From assembly GCF_910592395.1 (NCBI RefSeq), contig NC_088309.1, forward strand, positions 6,140,501 through 6,204,500: 64,000 nucleotides of DNA. Direction: 5' to 3'. The notes beneath the pieces were generated by a model, which searched no databases, was not told where the DNA came from, and was given only the letters and a program-made list of their open reading frames with translations. Every line of letters starts with the position of its first letter. Position 1 is the stretch's first letter. The stretch comes from Lineus longissimus (Eukaryota; Nemertea; Pilidiophora; Heteronemertea; Lineidae). The translations under genes were made by a program, and so were the position numbers. Below, one piece after another: positions 23,320-45,753 of the stretch.

Positions 23320-24826
23320 ATGAACTTGCTCTGATGGGAAGAATGGTGCAACTGCAAATCATTTGCATTGGTTGACGCAAGAATGTGGTCAACTGTGACG
23401 TAGTATGTATAAAGACTTGGGACTTTATGAACGTCATATATACATACTTGATTTTACTGATGTAGTAAAGATACATGTAACTGTTTTCATATCATTACGA
23501 GAAAGATTCTTCTGATATCTCCAGCATGTACACCCATTGTGATATGAAACTACAATAATAAATAGTTAGGGGAATGATTTAGCACACATTTCTCGTTAAT
23601 TTCCTATGTCCTTTTCATATTTTACTTGTACATTTGTAATCGATGACCTAACAACTATTTTCATTGAAAAAATCAATCAAAAAAGACAATTCGTTTTAAA
23701 GATTTGATGAAGACCATGATGAAGCTGGTTGTGACATATGGCTGTGGTATTTTGCTTCTTGCACTTTCCCCATTTCTAATATAAATCCAGAATTAGTTTC
23801 TCACTTGTGGTAAACCTTTATGCTGTCCTGCTCACAAAACTTGTTAAAATATTGTTGTTGAGACGAGAAGAAATATGTTACTTTTCCGACTAATCTACCA
23901 CTGACTGGGTGGTCCACTAGTTCATAGTTGTCCTTGGAATTGTCCTTGAATAGCCCGATTCAAGATGTATGGTCACCAGAGGTTGTTGATTATTGGGACA
24001 ACTGTCCTTGATTTGACTGCCAGCCCAACAAACCCCAAAACAAGTGTCATGAGGTATTAGATTTTGCATCCTGAAGCTCAGGCCAACACTCTTAGCTTAG
24101 TAAGCTTAGGAGAGGATAGACGGACTCTGGATTTTTGAGAATGCAGATTTTGACACTATAGCTCAGCTGTCGTTTCTTTTTGAGACAAACATTTAATAGG
24201 TGGTTGTGATAACACCCTCATGATCAACTGGTAATTTTATGTACCATCTGGTAGGTGTGTCACTTATGGATAGTCATTGTCATTAATGGTTGTGAATATT
24301 GTCCTCAACCCCTGGGCCTGGCTGCGACTACAACTATAGATACAGTGGAACCTCACTAAACGGACACTGCTGTAAGCAAGACCTCTCTGAAAGGGGCTTT
24401 CTGACACTTGCTTTGTTCCCTAATTAATTGCGGACCACCTCCTCCGACTCTGAGCATTTATCATACAGTCCCAAAGGTTTTCTTGGAGAGGTGGTTCTGC
24501 TGTTGTTGGATAGGGGGATAGGCGAATGGTGAGTTGTGTATGGGTTGCTGGTTAATGCAGTGTCTGTATAGAAGTCATGCTCTTAAAGTGAAAGGGTTAA
24601 CTGGCCGCGCCCAACATTTCGGCGGGAACATAAGACGGGTGTCTTTTGTTTAGGAAACGTTGTGCATTGTGGGGGAAAATTCTTTTTAACTCCCCGGACA
24701 TGCGTAGTACCTGCTTCCGGTGTCAACAAAGAGAAAAATGAAAGAAAATCGAAAAATAATCCAGACACCTGCAAAATGAGATGGATTTTGGGTTTAGGGC
24801 ACCACGAAAGATGATAATTCAATGCT
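23320..24826. other. ERI2 3' UTR and intergenic spacer
   Basis: Begins as the ERI2 3' UTR (AATAAA about 240 nt after the stop) and ends as the 5' flank of the arrestin gene. Contains one copy of the CAGTGGAACCTC inverted-repeat element (24341-24504). No other gene seen. Confidence 0.6.
24341..24504. mobile_element. CAGTGGAACCTC-type MITE, copy 1
   Basis: Starts TACAGTGGAACCTCACTAAA and ends near GAGGTGGTTCTGCTGT, an inverted match to the start. Same family as the copies at 28533, 33054, 45050 and 49106. Non-coding, diverged. Confidence 0.6.
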
Positions 24827-33364
<8,538 letters not shown>

Positions 33365-36300
33365 GACTAAGAGTGAGGGCGTGAAGGCTACCACCACTGT
33401 GCCAGTCTTAGCCACACAGAATCTAATGATATTTACCCCCAAGTTTGGGGCCTTGTGGACGACCCCCTTAGTTGGGGTTATGAGCTGCTAGAAGCTGAAT
33501 TTTGCATAGAGTGGAACCTGTGTTCGGTGGACAGATCTTCAGGGCTCGGCAGAATGAAGAATTGAGCGATTCTGGACGATGGCAGTAGAAAGATTCATAA
33601 GATCAGAATATGGAAAGTTAACCAGGATTGTTTCTAGGCATGTGAACACTTGGTTTTCAGGATTGAATTGATCCTACGGATCACGATTGGAACTCTTTCA
33701 GAACGAAGCTACTTTATTGCAACTTGCTTGTTCAAATGGCGCTTGGTAGAAATCGGTTGAAACTTAAAAACTGTTCCGTCTGTTGGCAGCAGTTACTTAA
33801 ATGGTTTTGATGTTTTGTTTTTGTGGTCTTGCATGTTGAGTTCTGTCCAGGTGTGTTTGTTTGTGCAGATTTAAGTGATAGGAATCGCCCGGCTAATCAA
33901 CACTGCCTCAATACTCGTACAGTTCAGTTCCGAGTTTTTTCCACACGTCTTTTGCATCCCTGAGATAAGAGACTTACTAAAGAGAACTGAGGGTGTGCTA
34001 ATTAGCCAAGCTGGGGATAGTAATTTAACATGTTAAATAAACAGCAGCCCATGGGTATAACCAAGATTGTAACAATGCTGTTGTCCTTGATTTGTGACTT
34101 AACTTATACAGGGTGTTACAAATGGTCAGTGCGTAACATTTTCCACTCTGGTTTTGCGTTCTCTATGTTGAGCTTTAAGAAAGAAACAGATTTGGACAAA
34201 CAGGTTTTGATCCCTGCATTATTATCAAAATGCCTCATAATATGCTGGTTATGAAGAAGAAAGAAATTGCAATGTCAGCATGTCTGGGTATATTTGGGCA
34301 AGTTAGTTTAAGTTGACAATAATTGATCTTTTTATCATGTAGATCTAGGCTCATTATAGTATGCCTAATCCATTTTGCTTTGCGTTGACAAATGGGCTTG
34401 ATATCAAAACCATGTCGCACTTATGAATCATGACTATAAAAATTGGCCTACATTCACAAAGTTCGGTAAAAGCTCACTTACAGAAGCACTAATACTTTTG
34501 TTTTATGGCAATTCAGCATCTCCAGAAGGTCGTTTGTGTATGAGACGGGCTTGTTAGAATGGTAAGCCACACAGGTATATCTGTTCCGTTTGGAACTTGT
34601 CTGTTTAGATGTTGTGCCAGACTGTCTGAATGCTGTCATATATTAACAATGTATCTATATCATTGGTTTCAATATAGTATTATGATGTAATAAGTGTGAA
34701 ATAGACAAGGATTGCATGTACGAAATTGAATCATCCCTTCATTTTCTGAAGGGATTTAGAAGAACAATTTTATATCGAATTAATATATCGTCCATTTATA
34801 GTCTCGGGAGATGTTAGTGAGATTCTGAACACATGTTGTAGTACTTATTTTGGAATTAATATTTGCTTTGTCACTCATTGCATAATGTCAATACCCTGGT
34901 TTCCAGACATATTCGAAAACTACTTGGTTAAATCCTGGTAGTTTTCCAATGTTCTTTTGTCTCTGATAAACAAATTGACACATCTTCTGAAAATAATCTT
35001 TGCAAAAGTTGATCTTCACAACAGAAAGAAAGAGGAGAAATGGCATTAATTCTTAAAATATTTATGTTTGCCAGTGAATTCTGCATGGTTCATCGTGTTT
35101 TGTCACAAACCTCAGTCCATGCTGGAGCCGTTGGACGACTTAGTATGGTCTGCTTGGGAGCTTATTCTTATTTTTGATCACATGTATTTATACACCGAAT
35201 TTATATGATGCACTTCATGACATTGAATTTGTATCACATGGAACGTGTGTGTCATGCATCAAATTTGTAGCCTTTGTTGTTTTATATAGAGTACCAGTAT
35301 CATGCCTGTTGCTGTGAAAGAAGTGATGTATGTGTACTGTGTTTAGAGTTCAAGTTGGTGTTTTCATGCGATGTATATGGGCATCGGCTTTAGCGTGTTG
35401 GATTGTGATTGTGTTTGTGCCATTTGTGTCAGCACCACAGCATTTGTTTACCATATGCTAGGTGACAACATAACCAGGCCACCTGGCTGAAGTGACCCAC
35501 TCTCTGAGCACATTGCCTTGGCATAAGATGATTTTTTAGAAAAGATGGCAGACAATGCCTTAACCCAGAGTTGCCATGGGAAGGGCAACATGAGTAATCT
35601 AACACGCTATTGGTGAACTTATGTTCATCAGTCAATTGTACTTGTAAGTCAATACTTTCTCTAAAAACAAATCGTATGAAGGCAAAGTTTAACCGTGTAT
35701 TTTGGGAAATTTTGAATGAGAATTCTGGTGTAAACATCAAAAGTGCTTCATACAAAATTATGCGTATCTTTGTAACACGTGTCTCGAACAGAAATTTAGG
35801 ATTCAATTACAAAAAAGGGCCGAGATTTGTTAAAAGCGACATTGATTTGTTTGACCTTATTGTGACTTTGTCATATCGTATCATTTTCATTTCATTTCGT
35901 TTCATTGAAGTGTTAGGTGAGAAAGTCAAAATTTGTAATCGTGTTGACTTGTGTACAGTATAATCTATAACAGCGTTAAATTATTAAAAATTGTATCAAA
36001 ATGTGTAAATGCCTATCATTTATAGCTGTGACGAAGGATATATTATAGTATCCTTGCTGTACTGTGTATATTGTAGTGAGACTATTTGTGCGCACAAATT
36101 TTTTGTACTAAGCAGCATGTCAAAAGTTGCATTGTGTACGGGAGGAAAATCTTCCTTCGAGATTTTTATAAAATTTGTCTGTTGATTATAGAAGGCATAT
36201 TTGAGGCGAAAAAGATTCTGACAGGAAAAACATGTATGTGCTTGAATTTGGGAAAAATGACACAGGTATTGATGGCATTTGGCTTGTTCAAACAGCCTTG

Positions 36301-39300
36301 TAGCTTCCTTTATTTGACCTAGGATAGTTTTGACAACTTGAGTGAGGACTATGAAGCTAATGAAGCGATCCTATGTCACTTCAAAACTTTGTGTCCAAGT
36401 GACACGTGGCAAGATGACTCCTATGTTAAGGAGTGGGAATGAAAAATGTGTATGTGTACAGTACTTGTGAAATTATTGAATTTGTCCTGATTTATTCGTC
36501 CAAGTTTCTTGTAGCACCATTATTTAGCTCGAGTTTGTTTAATGTTGGATGTTTGGCGTAGTTGCCCTCGATGGGGACGTATTTAGTTGCCTTGGGCATT
36601 TCAGGCTTTTTGCCAACTGTGACTTAGCTTTAATATTTGTGGGCTGGATCCATTCACTGACGACACCAATCTATGAAAATTGGAAATCAAAAGAAAATGT
36701 GGTAATCATTATCAGTCATTAATTGATTAATGAAGGACTGTTGTCCTCCCTGATAAGATACACAAAGTTTTGACAATATGTAGTTCTCCTTTAGCCTGAA
36801 ATTGGTTTGGGGATGGTGTTATCTTCCTGTGGAAGTAACAATTATTTCTGAGATTAATTTTCACTACGGCCACTAGAGTTATTTGTGATAGAGCAGCTTA
36901 AACCAAACGGCAATATTTTCATGCTTATTTAGCTCAGAAATCTCATGACCAAAAAATTGTGCAATGAACAGATATTTACTTAAATATGTATCGCTTACTT
37001 TTGCAAAGTTGGCACGGCCGCACTCGTGTCTGACAATTTGATGTCAGTGCAACTTATAGCAATGGGCATTTTTTCACATTATCACCTAGTTGACTGCATT
37101 CGAGTTCACACTAGCCAAGAGATCTGTTTAGTACTGGAAAGATAGTGATCTGACTTGGCCACAAGACATGGCTTGAAATTTTACGTTAGCGATTTTCATC
37201 ATGAATCTTGCGCAATCCAGAATCTGTGTGGTTTGCTTTCCACATATTTTTTGCTCCACGGGGGAAATCATGATGAAATTTGACATAATTTTTTTTGGGA
37301 CACTGGACATTTCAGCATGAGTTTATATCAAAAATGGGTTTTGTATTGGAATTGCATGTATAGTGATTTCATTTAACCTTTACACCCCCACTTTCATGTA
37401 TGGACTTGTCTGGTGCATTAGCTAGAAGAGTCCAGACAGAAAAATTTGGGTGAAAAGATTGATAAAAATGGAAGTTTGGTGTTGAAATGTTTGTGGCTGG
37501 ATCAGGCTTGGTTTGAGCCAAACACTGGTGTTAAATGCACATCCTGACGCTGTACATAAGAAATGGAGTTAAGAACTGTTTGAGTGACACAGACTTTAAT
37601 AAAAACACACCAAATGTCAAGGTATCACCAACAGCAGTGTTAATGTACCGTTAACACCAGTGTTAGTTGGGAACACTGTTTGAGCTTGAACCAGTTAAAA
37701 GGGGGCCAGTAGTGACTTGTGATGTACAGCTTCGTCAGTTGTGTTCCTGCTAAAATCGAACAAGCATTTATTTGTCTAGTTTATTTTTTGTAATTGTTTA
37801 CAGATTCTAATTTTTATTCTTGAGTTTTTGTGTTTGGGCTGCCATATTAAGATAGCTGTTGAGTGGGCTGGAACATCACTGTTTGTATAAAATATGTATG
37901 ATAATATTTATGATAACAAGAATGAATAAAGACTAGTCTTTATCAATTCTTGACTAGTCTTTGTCAATTCTTGATTATATTATAATCTAGATATTAACAC
38001 TGTTTTGTAGTGAATTATGTACATGTATAGTCATGAGTAATTTGTACCCAAAATCATGACAGTATCCAGAGCAGATTTGTCCGAGAGAATTGTTTGGTGC
38101 TTTGGACTTTGTGTTTGTGTAGATTGTTAAACACTGAATAATACATCAGTGCTAGAACTAGTGCTTAGGGCTTGACATTAGGGGGTTGTAAGATTAAAAA
38201 CTGGATTTGAACATATATGTTCATAAATACAATGTATTTTCCATTTGGACTTAAAATTCTGGTAGAGTGGTGTTGCTTGATGCATGGCTTTTGAAATAGC
38301 ACCACAAATGGCTTACATACTGGGAACCCAGATTGCATTTAAGAGCACGACAAATGGCTTATAGATACATGGATCACAGAATGCGAGGGCGAGTTATGTG
38401 TCATGGGTGGACACACCGAAAACCTTCTTTGTCTGGTAAAGACTGCATTGAGCCAGTGTCACAATTCTGAATTGGAGGAGAGCGTGAAAGAAACTGCTAA
38501 CCCACACGGAAGTCATTTCAAGAAAATTGACATTTACTTTTTTTTGTGCACTTGCCGTGTCACACAATTGACGGCAAGGACATCATCTGACTTCATCCAG
38601 TGCTTCACGGGGTCTTGCTCTCATTGTGACTGACTTTTTTGGCGGTTTCAAAAAAAAATTCAAAAGAGACCCCGCATAAAGCAATGCTTTTGATTTAATG
38701 CAGAAAGGGTAGTCTGACAAACAAAATTTTATCAATAACTATTTCACCAAAAGTATGAGTAACAGGGTTTTTTCGCCATGCCTCCAATTAGAACAGTGGC
38801 TGCTATTTAAACTTTGGATGTTTTTTTAGCTGTGATATGACGACAATTAATACGATGTACTTATCACCCAAACAAGAAATGACGACTCTATTTCTTAGCG
38901 AGATTAAATTCTATTTGATATTGAATACTCAAATTGTCAGCAGTTATTTTCAATATAGTCCTCATCAAAATGTTTACTCAAACCCCTAATGTTCAATGTA
39001 TAATTGTGCAATAAACCCCATTTTATTGGGCAACTTCATCGAAATAAATGTACTATCAGATTATAGACTATTGATATAAAAGGGGACTAAAGGCAGGCAC
39101 AGGGAGGGCCTATTTGTGGTCTCACAGTGAGCGCCTATTTGTGGTCTCACAGTGAGCGCCTATTTGTGGTCTCACAGTGACTATGTCCACAATAGGGAAC
39201 TGATCTGGTTTAACCCAGTAAGTCAAATATTCCTTGTACAAGTGTGAATAGTGTCAGGTGTGCTGTGTGATACTGGAGACTTTTATTGGTGGCTTTGTAT

Positions 39301-40080
39301 ACCTTAATCTGGCCCACCTAGTGCCTGCCTATATTCTCCCTTAAAGCACTTACATGTATTATTATTCAAATGTTAAAAAATCCCTTCTGCATAATTTTTT
39401 TAATGGGATTGGGAAGTGGTCGCGTAAATGAAAAGGCACAGGTTACTTGGTATGATATCAGCTTTCAAATACATGAAATTGCTTGAATTTGAACAATACA
39501 CCTTGATACACTTATGGAAAGACAAAGTTTAAAGATACTTGTCAACTTCATATAGGAAAGAGTAGCAGCTGTTTTTGATTTCGAAGTGTTCAGGCTAGGT
39601 TTGTGAGTGTCATCCTAAAATTTTAATTAACAAAACCAGATTTTCCTGTTGTGGTGTGAAATCTCAGGAAATGTTCTGTCTGTGGTTCCATGATAAAGGG
39701 TTAAGTGGTTGTAGTGCTGATGTGGAATTTATGTTCAAATAATATCAATACTATTGACAAAACTGGCCTATTAGAGACCTGGAGTTGAGCAGTCCAGGTG
39801 TGACACAATCACCCATTGATGTCTGTACGAAGAACATGTAATTCTATGAAAAAAAGTTGCAAAAAATAAATCGTCTAGATTTTAAATTTGTGTCTTCGAC
39901 TTTGTAACACCCCATATGATCATGCCTATCTTCCCTTTCATTCCGCCTAAGGTTGCGTCTGTCGCACCCACAAGTGGCCAGGTGGTGTGATCATAAATTC
40001 ATATCAATGAATTTGCTGATTTAAGTATTTATCTTCCTCCTCGTATATTCCAATCCAATGCAGTCATTTTGGCACTGGGA
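33365..40080. other. Probable long arrestin 3' UTR, then unassigned sequence
   Basis: AT-rich, without recognisable coding sequence. Candidate poly(A) signals AATAAA at about 34036, 37925 and 39010; the 37925 one sits in an A/T-rich context and would make a 4.5-kb 3' UTR. Includes a perfect three-copy 25-bp repeat (39108-39182). Open frames here (for example 35610-35963) show no family resemblance. Confidence 0.45.
39108..39182. repeat. Three perfect copies of a 25-bp repeat
   Basis: Unit begins GCCTATTTGTGGTCTCACAG and is repeated three times without change, so the duplication is recent. Confidence 0.95.
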
Positions 40081-40199
40081 AGTCCTGATTGTCTTTCCAT
40101 ATATACCGGGCGACAGGACGAGGCCGGTCCACTACGTCCGGAGTGTACCTCTTGGAAAGGGATGAAGCTGATCCCTCGTCAGCAATACATAATGTAAAC

Positions 40200-40562
40200 A
40201 CACAAGACAAGCCATTCGCCAAGACAAAGGCACAACCATCAACAATAAAGGTCAGTAGTGCATAATGTTAGCACACACTCACAAGACAAGAAATTCGCCA
40301 AGACAAAGTCACAACCATCAACAATACAGGTCAGCAGTGCATAATGTTACCACACACTCACAAGACAAGCCATTCGCTAAGACAAAGTCACAACCATCCA
40401 CAATACAGGTCAGCAGCGCATAATGTAAACACACACTCACAAGACGAGCTATTCATCAAGACAAAGTCACAACCATCCACAATACAGGTCAGCAGTGCAT
40501 AATGTTAACGCACACTCACAAGACAAGCCATTCGCCAAGGCAAAGGCACAACCATCCACAAT
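40200..40562. repeat. 79-bp tandem repeat, about 4.7 copies
   Basis: Units carry ACAAGACAAGCCATTCGCCA, then GCACAACCATC and CAGGTCAGCAGTGCATAATG. Copies differ at a few positions. Confidence 0.92.
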
Positions 40563-41499
40563 GGTCACCACAGTGTACCTCATTAGAGCAAATGCAAATC
40601 CCTGGCTGGAGTCCTGGTATTGCAAAATAACCCATTAGCGCCGAACCGTGAAAGCCAGACCGACTGTCATCACTTGCAAGAACAGCTGGGCTGACATCAC
40701 AGGGGCGGGGGCACAATTCCATTTTCCCACCTGTTGCCATCAAAGGCATCTGTGTCTGCTGCAGACTCGGACTCTGAGGCATCCCAGCAAATATTCAAGA
40801 AGAGGAGCCAGTGCCCCCCTTGTTGGGAGAAGCGGTCATCACTATGAGCTCAATGTTAGACTGGCTTGGCCCGCCCAACTCCAAGCATCCTGATGAAATC
40901 AGGGGTTTATGTTCGCTTGTCTGGCCCTGCACACAAATATTAACCCCTGATTTACTTAGGATGCACTACAAGAGTACAGGGTAGCGGATCGGAGCCTATT
41001 TGAATAATGTTGACTCTCACCACTGATTGACACTGCTCAGCTTCCAGACAACGCGCTCGCATCAATACCCGGAGGCAAAAGCGCTGGAAGTTCAGTATGG
41101 TTTGAATGGGCTAGCTCAATGTGTCCTCACATGTGTAACATGTCGTTAAAGAACTTTGGGACTCCCAACGACGTTAACGTGACCGAAGGCCATAAGCTAT
41201 GGTCAAACCAGTAAGCGGTTGAGTCTGACACTAGGTCACAAGCGGGACCAAAACCACGCTGTCCTTGGCTACATATCGACAGCAAAAAGCATTGTCCTCG
41301 GGTCCTCACGAAATCCCGAACGATTGAACGTCATCACCAAATCTAAACCTTGTACGCATCTGTTGATATTCGAACGGGAGAAAAACCATTTTTCATTTTT
41401 CAGCGCCACCATGGCTTGCCTCATTCGAAAGTATCTGCTGCCAGTAACGCCCAATGAGGCCTTGGCTCCAACAATGGCACAAGCTGTCATTGAGCGAAT

Positions 41500-44200
41500 A
41501 TTTAGGCTTCTCTCTCGCATCGATGTCCCGGGGACAAACCAACACAGGCTGTATCAATGGCACAACATGTTCATGCAAAGGGTGCTCCCGTAGCTTAGCA
41601 TCGACGTGGCGGGGACCAGTCAACAAGTCTTCCATCAATGGCTTATTAACCTGTCCATGTAACAAGTTGGCTACTCCGTAGCTTCGGCGTCCCAGGGACA
41701 AACCAACAAAAGACGGCACCAATGGCACAACCTGTCCAAGCATCGAGTGGGGTGTTCCATTGCATCGACATCCCGGGGACAAATAAACAAGACCTCCATC
41801 AATGGCACAACCAGTCCTTTCAGCAAGTAGGGTCCCAAAGAGCATTGACGCCCCGGGGACAAACCAACAACATGTCCATTTGGCGCTACTCCGTAGCTTC
41901 AACGTCCCGGGTACAGACTAACAACTACTGCATCAATGGCATGTCGATGCTACGGAGTACCACACCCTATGCATGGACAGGTTGTGCCACGCAATATCCT
42001 ATTCGCTGCATAGACAAGCTGTGCCGTTGATGAAACCACTTGGTGGTTTGTCCCTGGCGGACGTCAATGCTACGGGGTAGCCTACTCCCAACATGAACAG
42101 GTTGTGCCAATAACCGAGCTCTTGTTGGTTTGTCCCCGGGGCGTAAAGGTTACGGAGTAGCCTACTCGCTGCATGGAGATGTTTTGCCATTGATAAAGTC
42201 TGCTGTGGGTTTGTCTCCGAGACGTCAGTGCTACGGAATAGCCTAGTCGCTGCGGGGACAAGTTGTGGTACGTGGGCTGTCATGATGGAGCTCTTGTTGG
42301 GTTGTCCCTGCGGGGACATCTCAAGCGACTCCATGTGTGGGGGTCCTTGTTCAGCCATTTCGTATTAGACGTGCGGCGGAGTAACCTACTCGCTACTTAG
42401 ACAGGAGCATTGACGTCCCGCGGACAAACCAACAAAGCTCCATCAATGGCACAACATGTCCATTCAGCGAGTAGGCTAGCGCTACTCCGTAGCTTCAACG
42501 TCCCGGGGAAAGGCTAACAACTGCTGCATCAATGGCATGTCGACGCTACGGAGTACCACACCCTCTGCATGGACAGGTTGTGTCACGCAATACCCTATTC
42601 CCTGCATGGACAAGCTGTGCCGTTGATGAAACCACTTGGTGGTTTGTCCCTGGCGGACGTCAATGCTACGGGGTAGCCTACTCCCAACATGAACAGGTTG
42701 TGCCAATAACCGAGCTCTTGTTGGTTTGTCCCCGGGGCGTAAAGGTTACGGAGTATCCTACTCGCTGCATGGAGATGTTTTGCCATTGATAAAGTCTGCT
42801 GTGGGTTTGTCCCCGAGACTTCAGTGCTACGGAGTAGCCTAGTCGCTGCGGGGACAAGTTGTGGTACGTGGGCTGCCATGATGGAGCTCTTGTTGGGTTG
42901 TCCCTGTGCCCAAGCGACTCCATGTGATGATCCTTGTTCAGCCATTTCGTGTTAGACATGCGGCGGAGTAACCTACTCGCTACTTAGACAGGAGCATTGA
43001 CGTTCCGAGGACAAACTAACAAAGCTCCATCAATGGCACAACATGTCCATTCAGCGAGTAGCTTCAACGTTCCGGGGTAAGACTAACAACTGCTGCATCA
43101 ATGGCATGTCGATGCTACGGAGTACCACACTCTATGCATGGACAGGTTGTGCCATTGGTGCACTATTGTTGGTTTGTCCCCGGAACGACAATGCTACGCA
43201 ATACCCTATTCGCTGCATGGACACGCTGTGCCGTTGATGCAACCACTTGGTGATTTTTGTCCCTGGCGGATGTCAATGCTACGGGGTAGCTTACTCACAA
43301 CATGGACAGGTTGTGCCAATAATCGAGCTCTTGTTGGTTTATCCCCGGGGCGTAAAGGTTACGGAGTAGCCTACTCGCTGCATGGAGATGTATTGCTATT
43401 GGTAAAGTCTGCTGTGGGTTTGTCCCCGTGACATCAGTGCTACGGAGTAGCCTAGTCGCTGCGGGGACAAGTTGTGGCACGTGGGCTGTCATGATGGAGC
43501 TCTTGTTGGGTTGTCCCTGCGGGGACATCCCAAGCGACTTCATGTGATGATCCTTGTTCAGCCATTTCGTGTTAGACGTTCGGCGGAGCAACCTACTCGC
43601 TACTTAGACAGGATGTGGCATGAGGAGCTCTTGCTGGTTTGTCCCCAGACCGCCGACGCTACGCAATACCTTACTGACTGCATGGACAAGTTGTGACATT
43701 GAAGCAACTACCTGTTAGTTTGTCCTCGGGACGACGATGTTCTCGCTGCAAGGACAGGTTGTCCGATTGCTGAAGTTGTGTTAGTTTGTCCCCGAGGCGT
43801 TCTCGCTACATTGACAAGTTATGAAATGATAGAGCTCTTGATTGTTTGTCTCTGGGACGTTGAAGCTATGGAGAAGCCTACTTGCAGCATGGACAGGTTG
43901 TGCCATTGATGCCGCTGTTGTCGGTCTGTCCCCTGGACGCTGAAGCTACGGAGTAACCTGCTCGCTGGATGGACAGGTTGTGCCATTGATGGAGCTCTCG
44001 TTGGTTTGTCCTCGGACGTCGATGCTACAGAGTAGCCTGCTCACTACATCGACATGTTGTGTCATCCATGTAGTCTGTTGTTGGTCTGTCCCCCCGACAT
44101 TGAAGCAACAGAGTAGCCGACATGCTGCATGGACAGATTGTGCTATTGATGCAGTCTGTTGTTTGTCCCCAGTTCGTCGATGCTACGGAGATGGCGTTAA
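41500..44200. repeat. Satellite block with higher-order and inverted units
   Basis: Built from a basic unit of roughly 75-80 bp containing GCTACGGAGTAGCC, GCATGGACAGGTTGTGCC and TTGGTTTGTCCCCGGGACG. About 41520-41930 is in the reverse orientation; most of 41940-44190 is forward. A higher-order unit repeats with starts near 41940, 42536 and 43106 (periods about 596 and 570 bp) and each includes a short reversed segment, for example 42400-42535. Open frames across it (up to 169 codons) change reading with repeat phase and are not genes. Flanking 44200-44430 holds more decayed GACTGGTTGACT-type repeats. Confidence 0.9.
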
Positions 44201-44651
44201 TAATTTTGAGTGTCATCCTTGACTGGTTGTTTTCCGATGGCCTGGCGATAGTCTGTGGTATTATTGACCTAGGCTGGTTGCCCTCTCGTGGTGTTGCACT
44301 ATTAAGTTTTGCTTTCCTCCTAGACTGATTGACTCCTCCTCTTTGTTGTTCTTGTAGGACTGGTTGACTATCCCTACGGTGGACTGTAGTCTGGTTGTGT
44401 CCAACCAATGGACTTACTCCTCTTGTTGAGAAGCAGGGCGACTACATGATACATGGCATGGCAAAGGAGTATGTTATCACCCCAAAGAATTTTTCCCAAG
44501 TTGATTTCAGCTCTATTGCTTTGATAGGATTGGATTAGAGAGCATCTCAAAGTAAGTAGGAGCCTAAAAATGAAATTTTTGTCAGGGGAGGGGGGTCATC
44601 AATTTCACCAACCAAACTTTGCCTCAACAGTAATCGTTCTTTTTTTCAAAG

Positions 44652-44905
44652 TCACCAGGGGAGCGCGGCAACAGTGGCACAACGATAGAGCCAGGAGGTC
44701 ACGAGTTTGATACCCAGCCAACCATTTGGTAACTCTCAACCAGTCGGAAATGTCCTTATGAGCGCTAGGTTTGGTCTTCCCCTGGTTCTTCAGAAAGGGT
44801 TCTGGATAAGCTGGGCAATTATCTGTGTGATTGTAAAGTGCTTTGAGACAGTAGATGGTACAGTGAAAAGCGTCATATAAAAACTCACTATCATCATTAT
44901 CACCT
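44652..44905 (+). mobile_element. tRNA-derived SINE
   Basis: Box A-like AGTGGCACAACGATAGAG near 44672, box B-like CGAGTTTGATACC at 44702-44714, a body with CCCCTGGTTCTTCAGAAAGG, a 3' motif TGTAAAGTGCTTTGAGACAG, and an ATC-rich tail. Classical tRNA-SINE layout. Confidence 0.75.
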
Positions 44906-45049
44906 CGATCATGTTCGGGGTTGATTTTCTTTATGGATGTGACAAGTTCTGAATGACTTGACCAGTTAATTCTGTTTGTCTGTACCCAATACTCTTGTAG
45001 AGGTAAAGAGTTGCAGACTGTCTTTAAACCTTTGTAAATGGATGGAAAT

Positions 45050-45225
45050 GCAGTGGAACTTCTCTTAGCAGACACCTCTCTATTAAGAACACCCTCTTTT
45101 GTGGACACATTTGGTCAAAAATTTCATTTCTATTGAATTTAACCTCTGTAATCTCTCTTTAACCTCTCAAATCAGGACAACACCTGTCAGTCTAAAGGGT
45201 GTCCCTAACAGAGAGGTTCTACTAC
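45050..45225. mobile_element. CAGTGGAACCTC-type MITE, copy 4
   Basis: Starts GCAGTGGAACTTCTCTTAGC and ends AGAGAGGTTCTACTACA. Internal ACACCTCTCTATTAAG and GTGTCCCTAACAGAG match the other copies. Confidence 0.7.
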
Positions 45226-45753
45226 AGATGAATACATCTGAGCCTTACATTGTAAGTTCTTTAGTCTATTGAGAGGGGTGCAAGGAGAGACTAAAATATT
45301 CATTTTTTAGGCTTCAACCTATTTTGAGATGCTCCATTAATAAGAAGAACCAATACTACAATGTACATAAAAGATTCTATAATAGATATTCGTATGATCC
45401 TTTTCCCGTAGACTGTTTAATGTTTTATATACATTGTTCATGCAGGAAATGAAGATGAAATCCATGCGGTCTAACCCTACTAAACATTGCTAAATTGCCC
45501 ATTTTGCCGACAGAATTACATAATATCTACCTAATATACAAGACCTGGTACTTTCAAGGACAGATTGTTTAAGCAGTGACCAACTCTTACATGTAACTAG
45601 CTCACTGTCAGATAAGAGATGACATTAATAGATCATGTTAATCCTTGGTCAGCATTTATAGAAGAGTTAGCAATACAAATAGTCAGTCAGAAAAACCAAA
45701 ATAAAAACACAGGTCATGTTGAAGAATGTCTAAGTAAAAGCCGGAGAGAGGAT

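Noticed and set aside
35610-35963. 117-codon plus-strand frame in the possible arrestin 3' UTR
   Set aside because: No recognisable similarity; lies in AT-rich sequence with frames open on both strands.
38403-38633. 76-codon frame after a possible acceptor region
   Set aside because: No similarity and no partner exons; not needed to explain any neighbouring gene.
41393-42945. Overlapping open frames of up to 169 codons on both strands at about 41.4-43 kb
   Set aside because: They arise from the satellite repeat lacking stops in some phases; no family resemblance and the frame is not kept between units.
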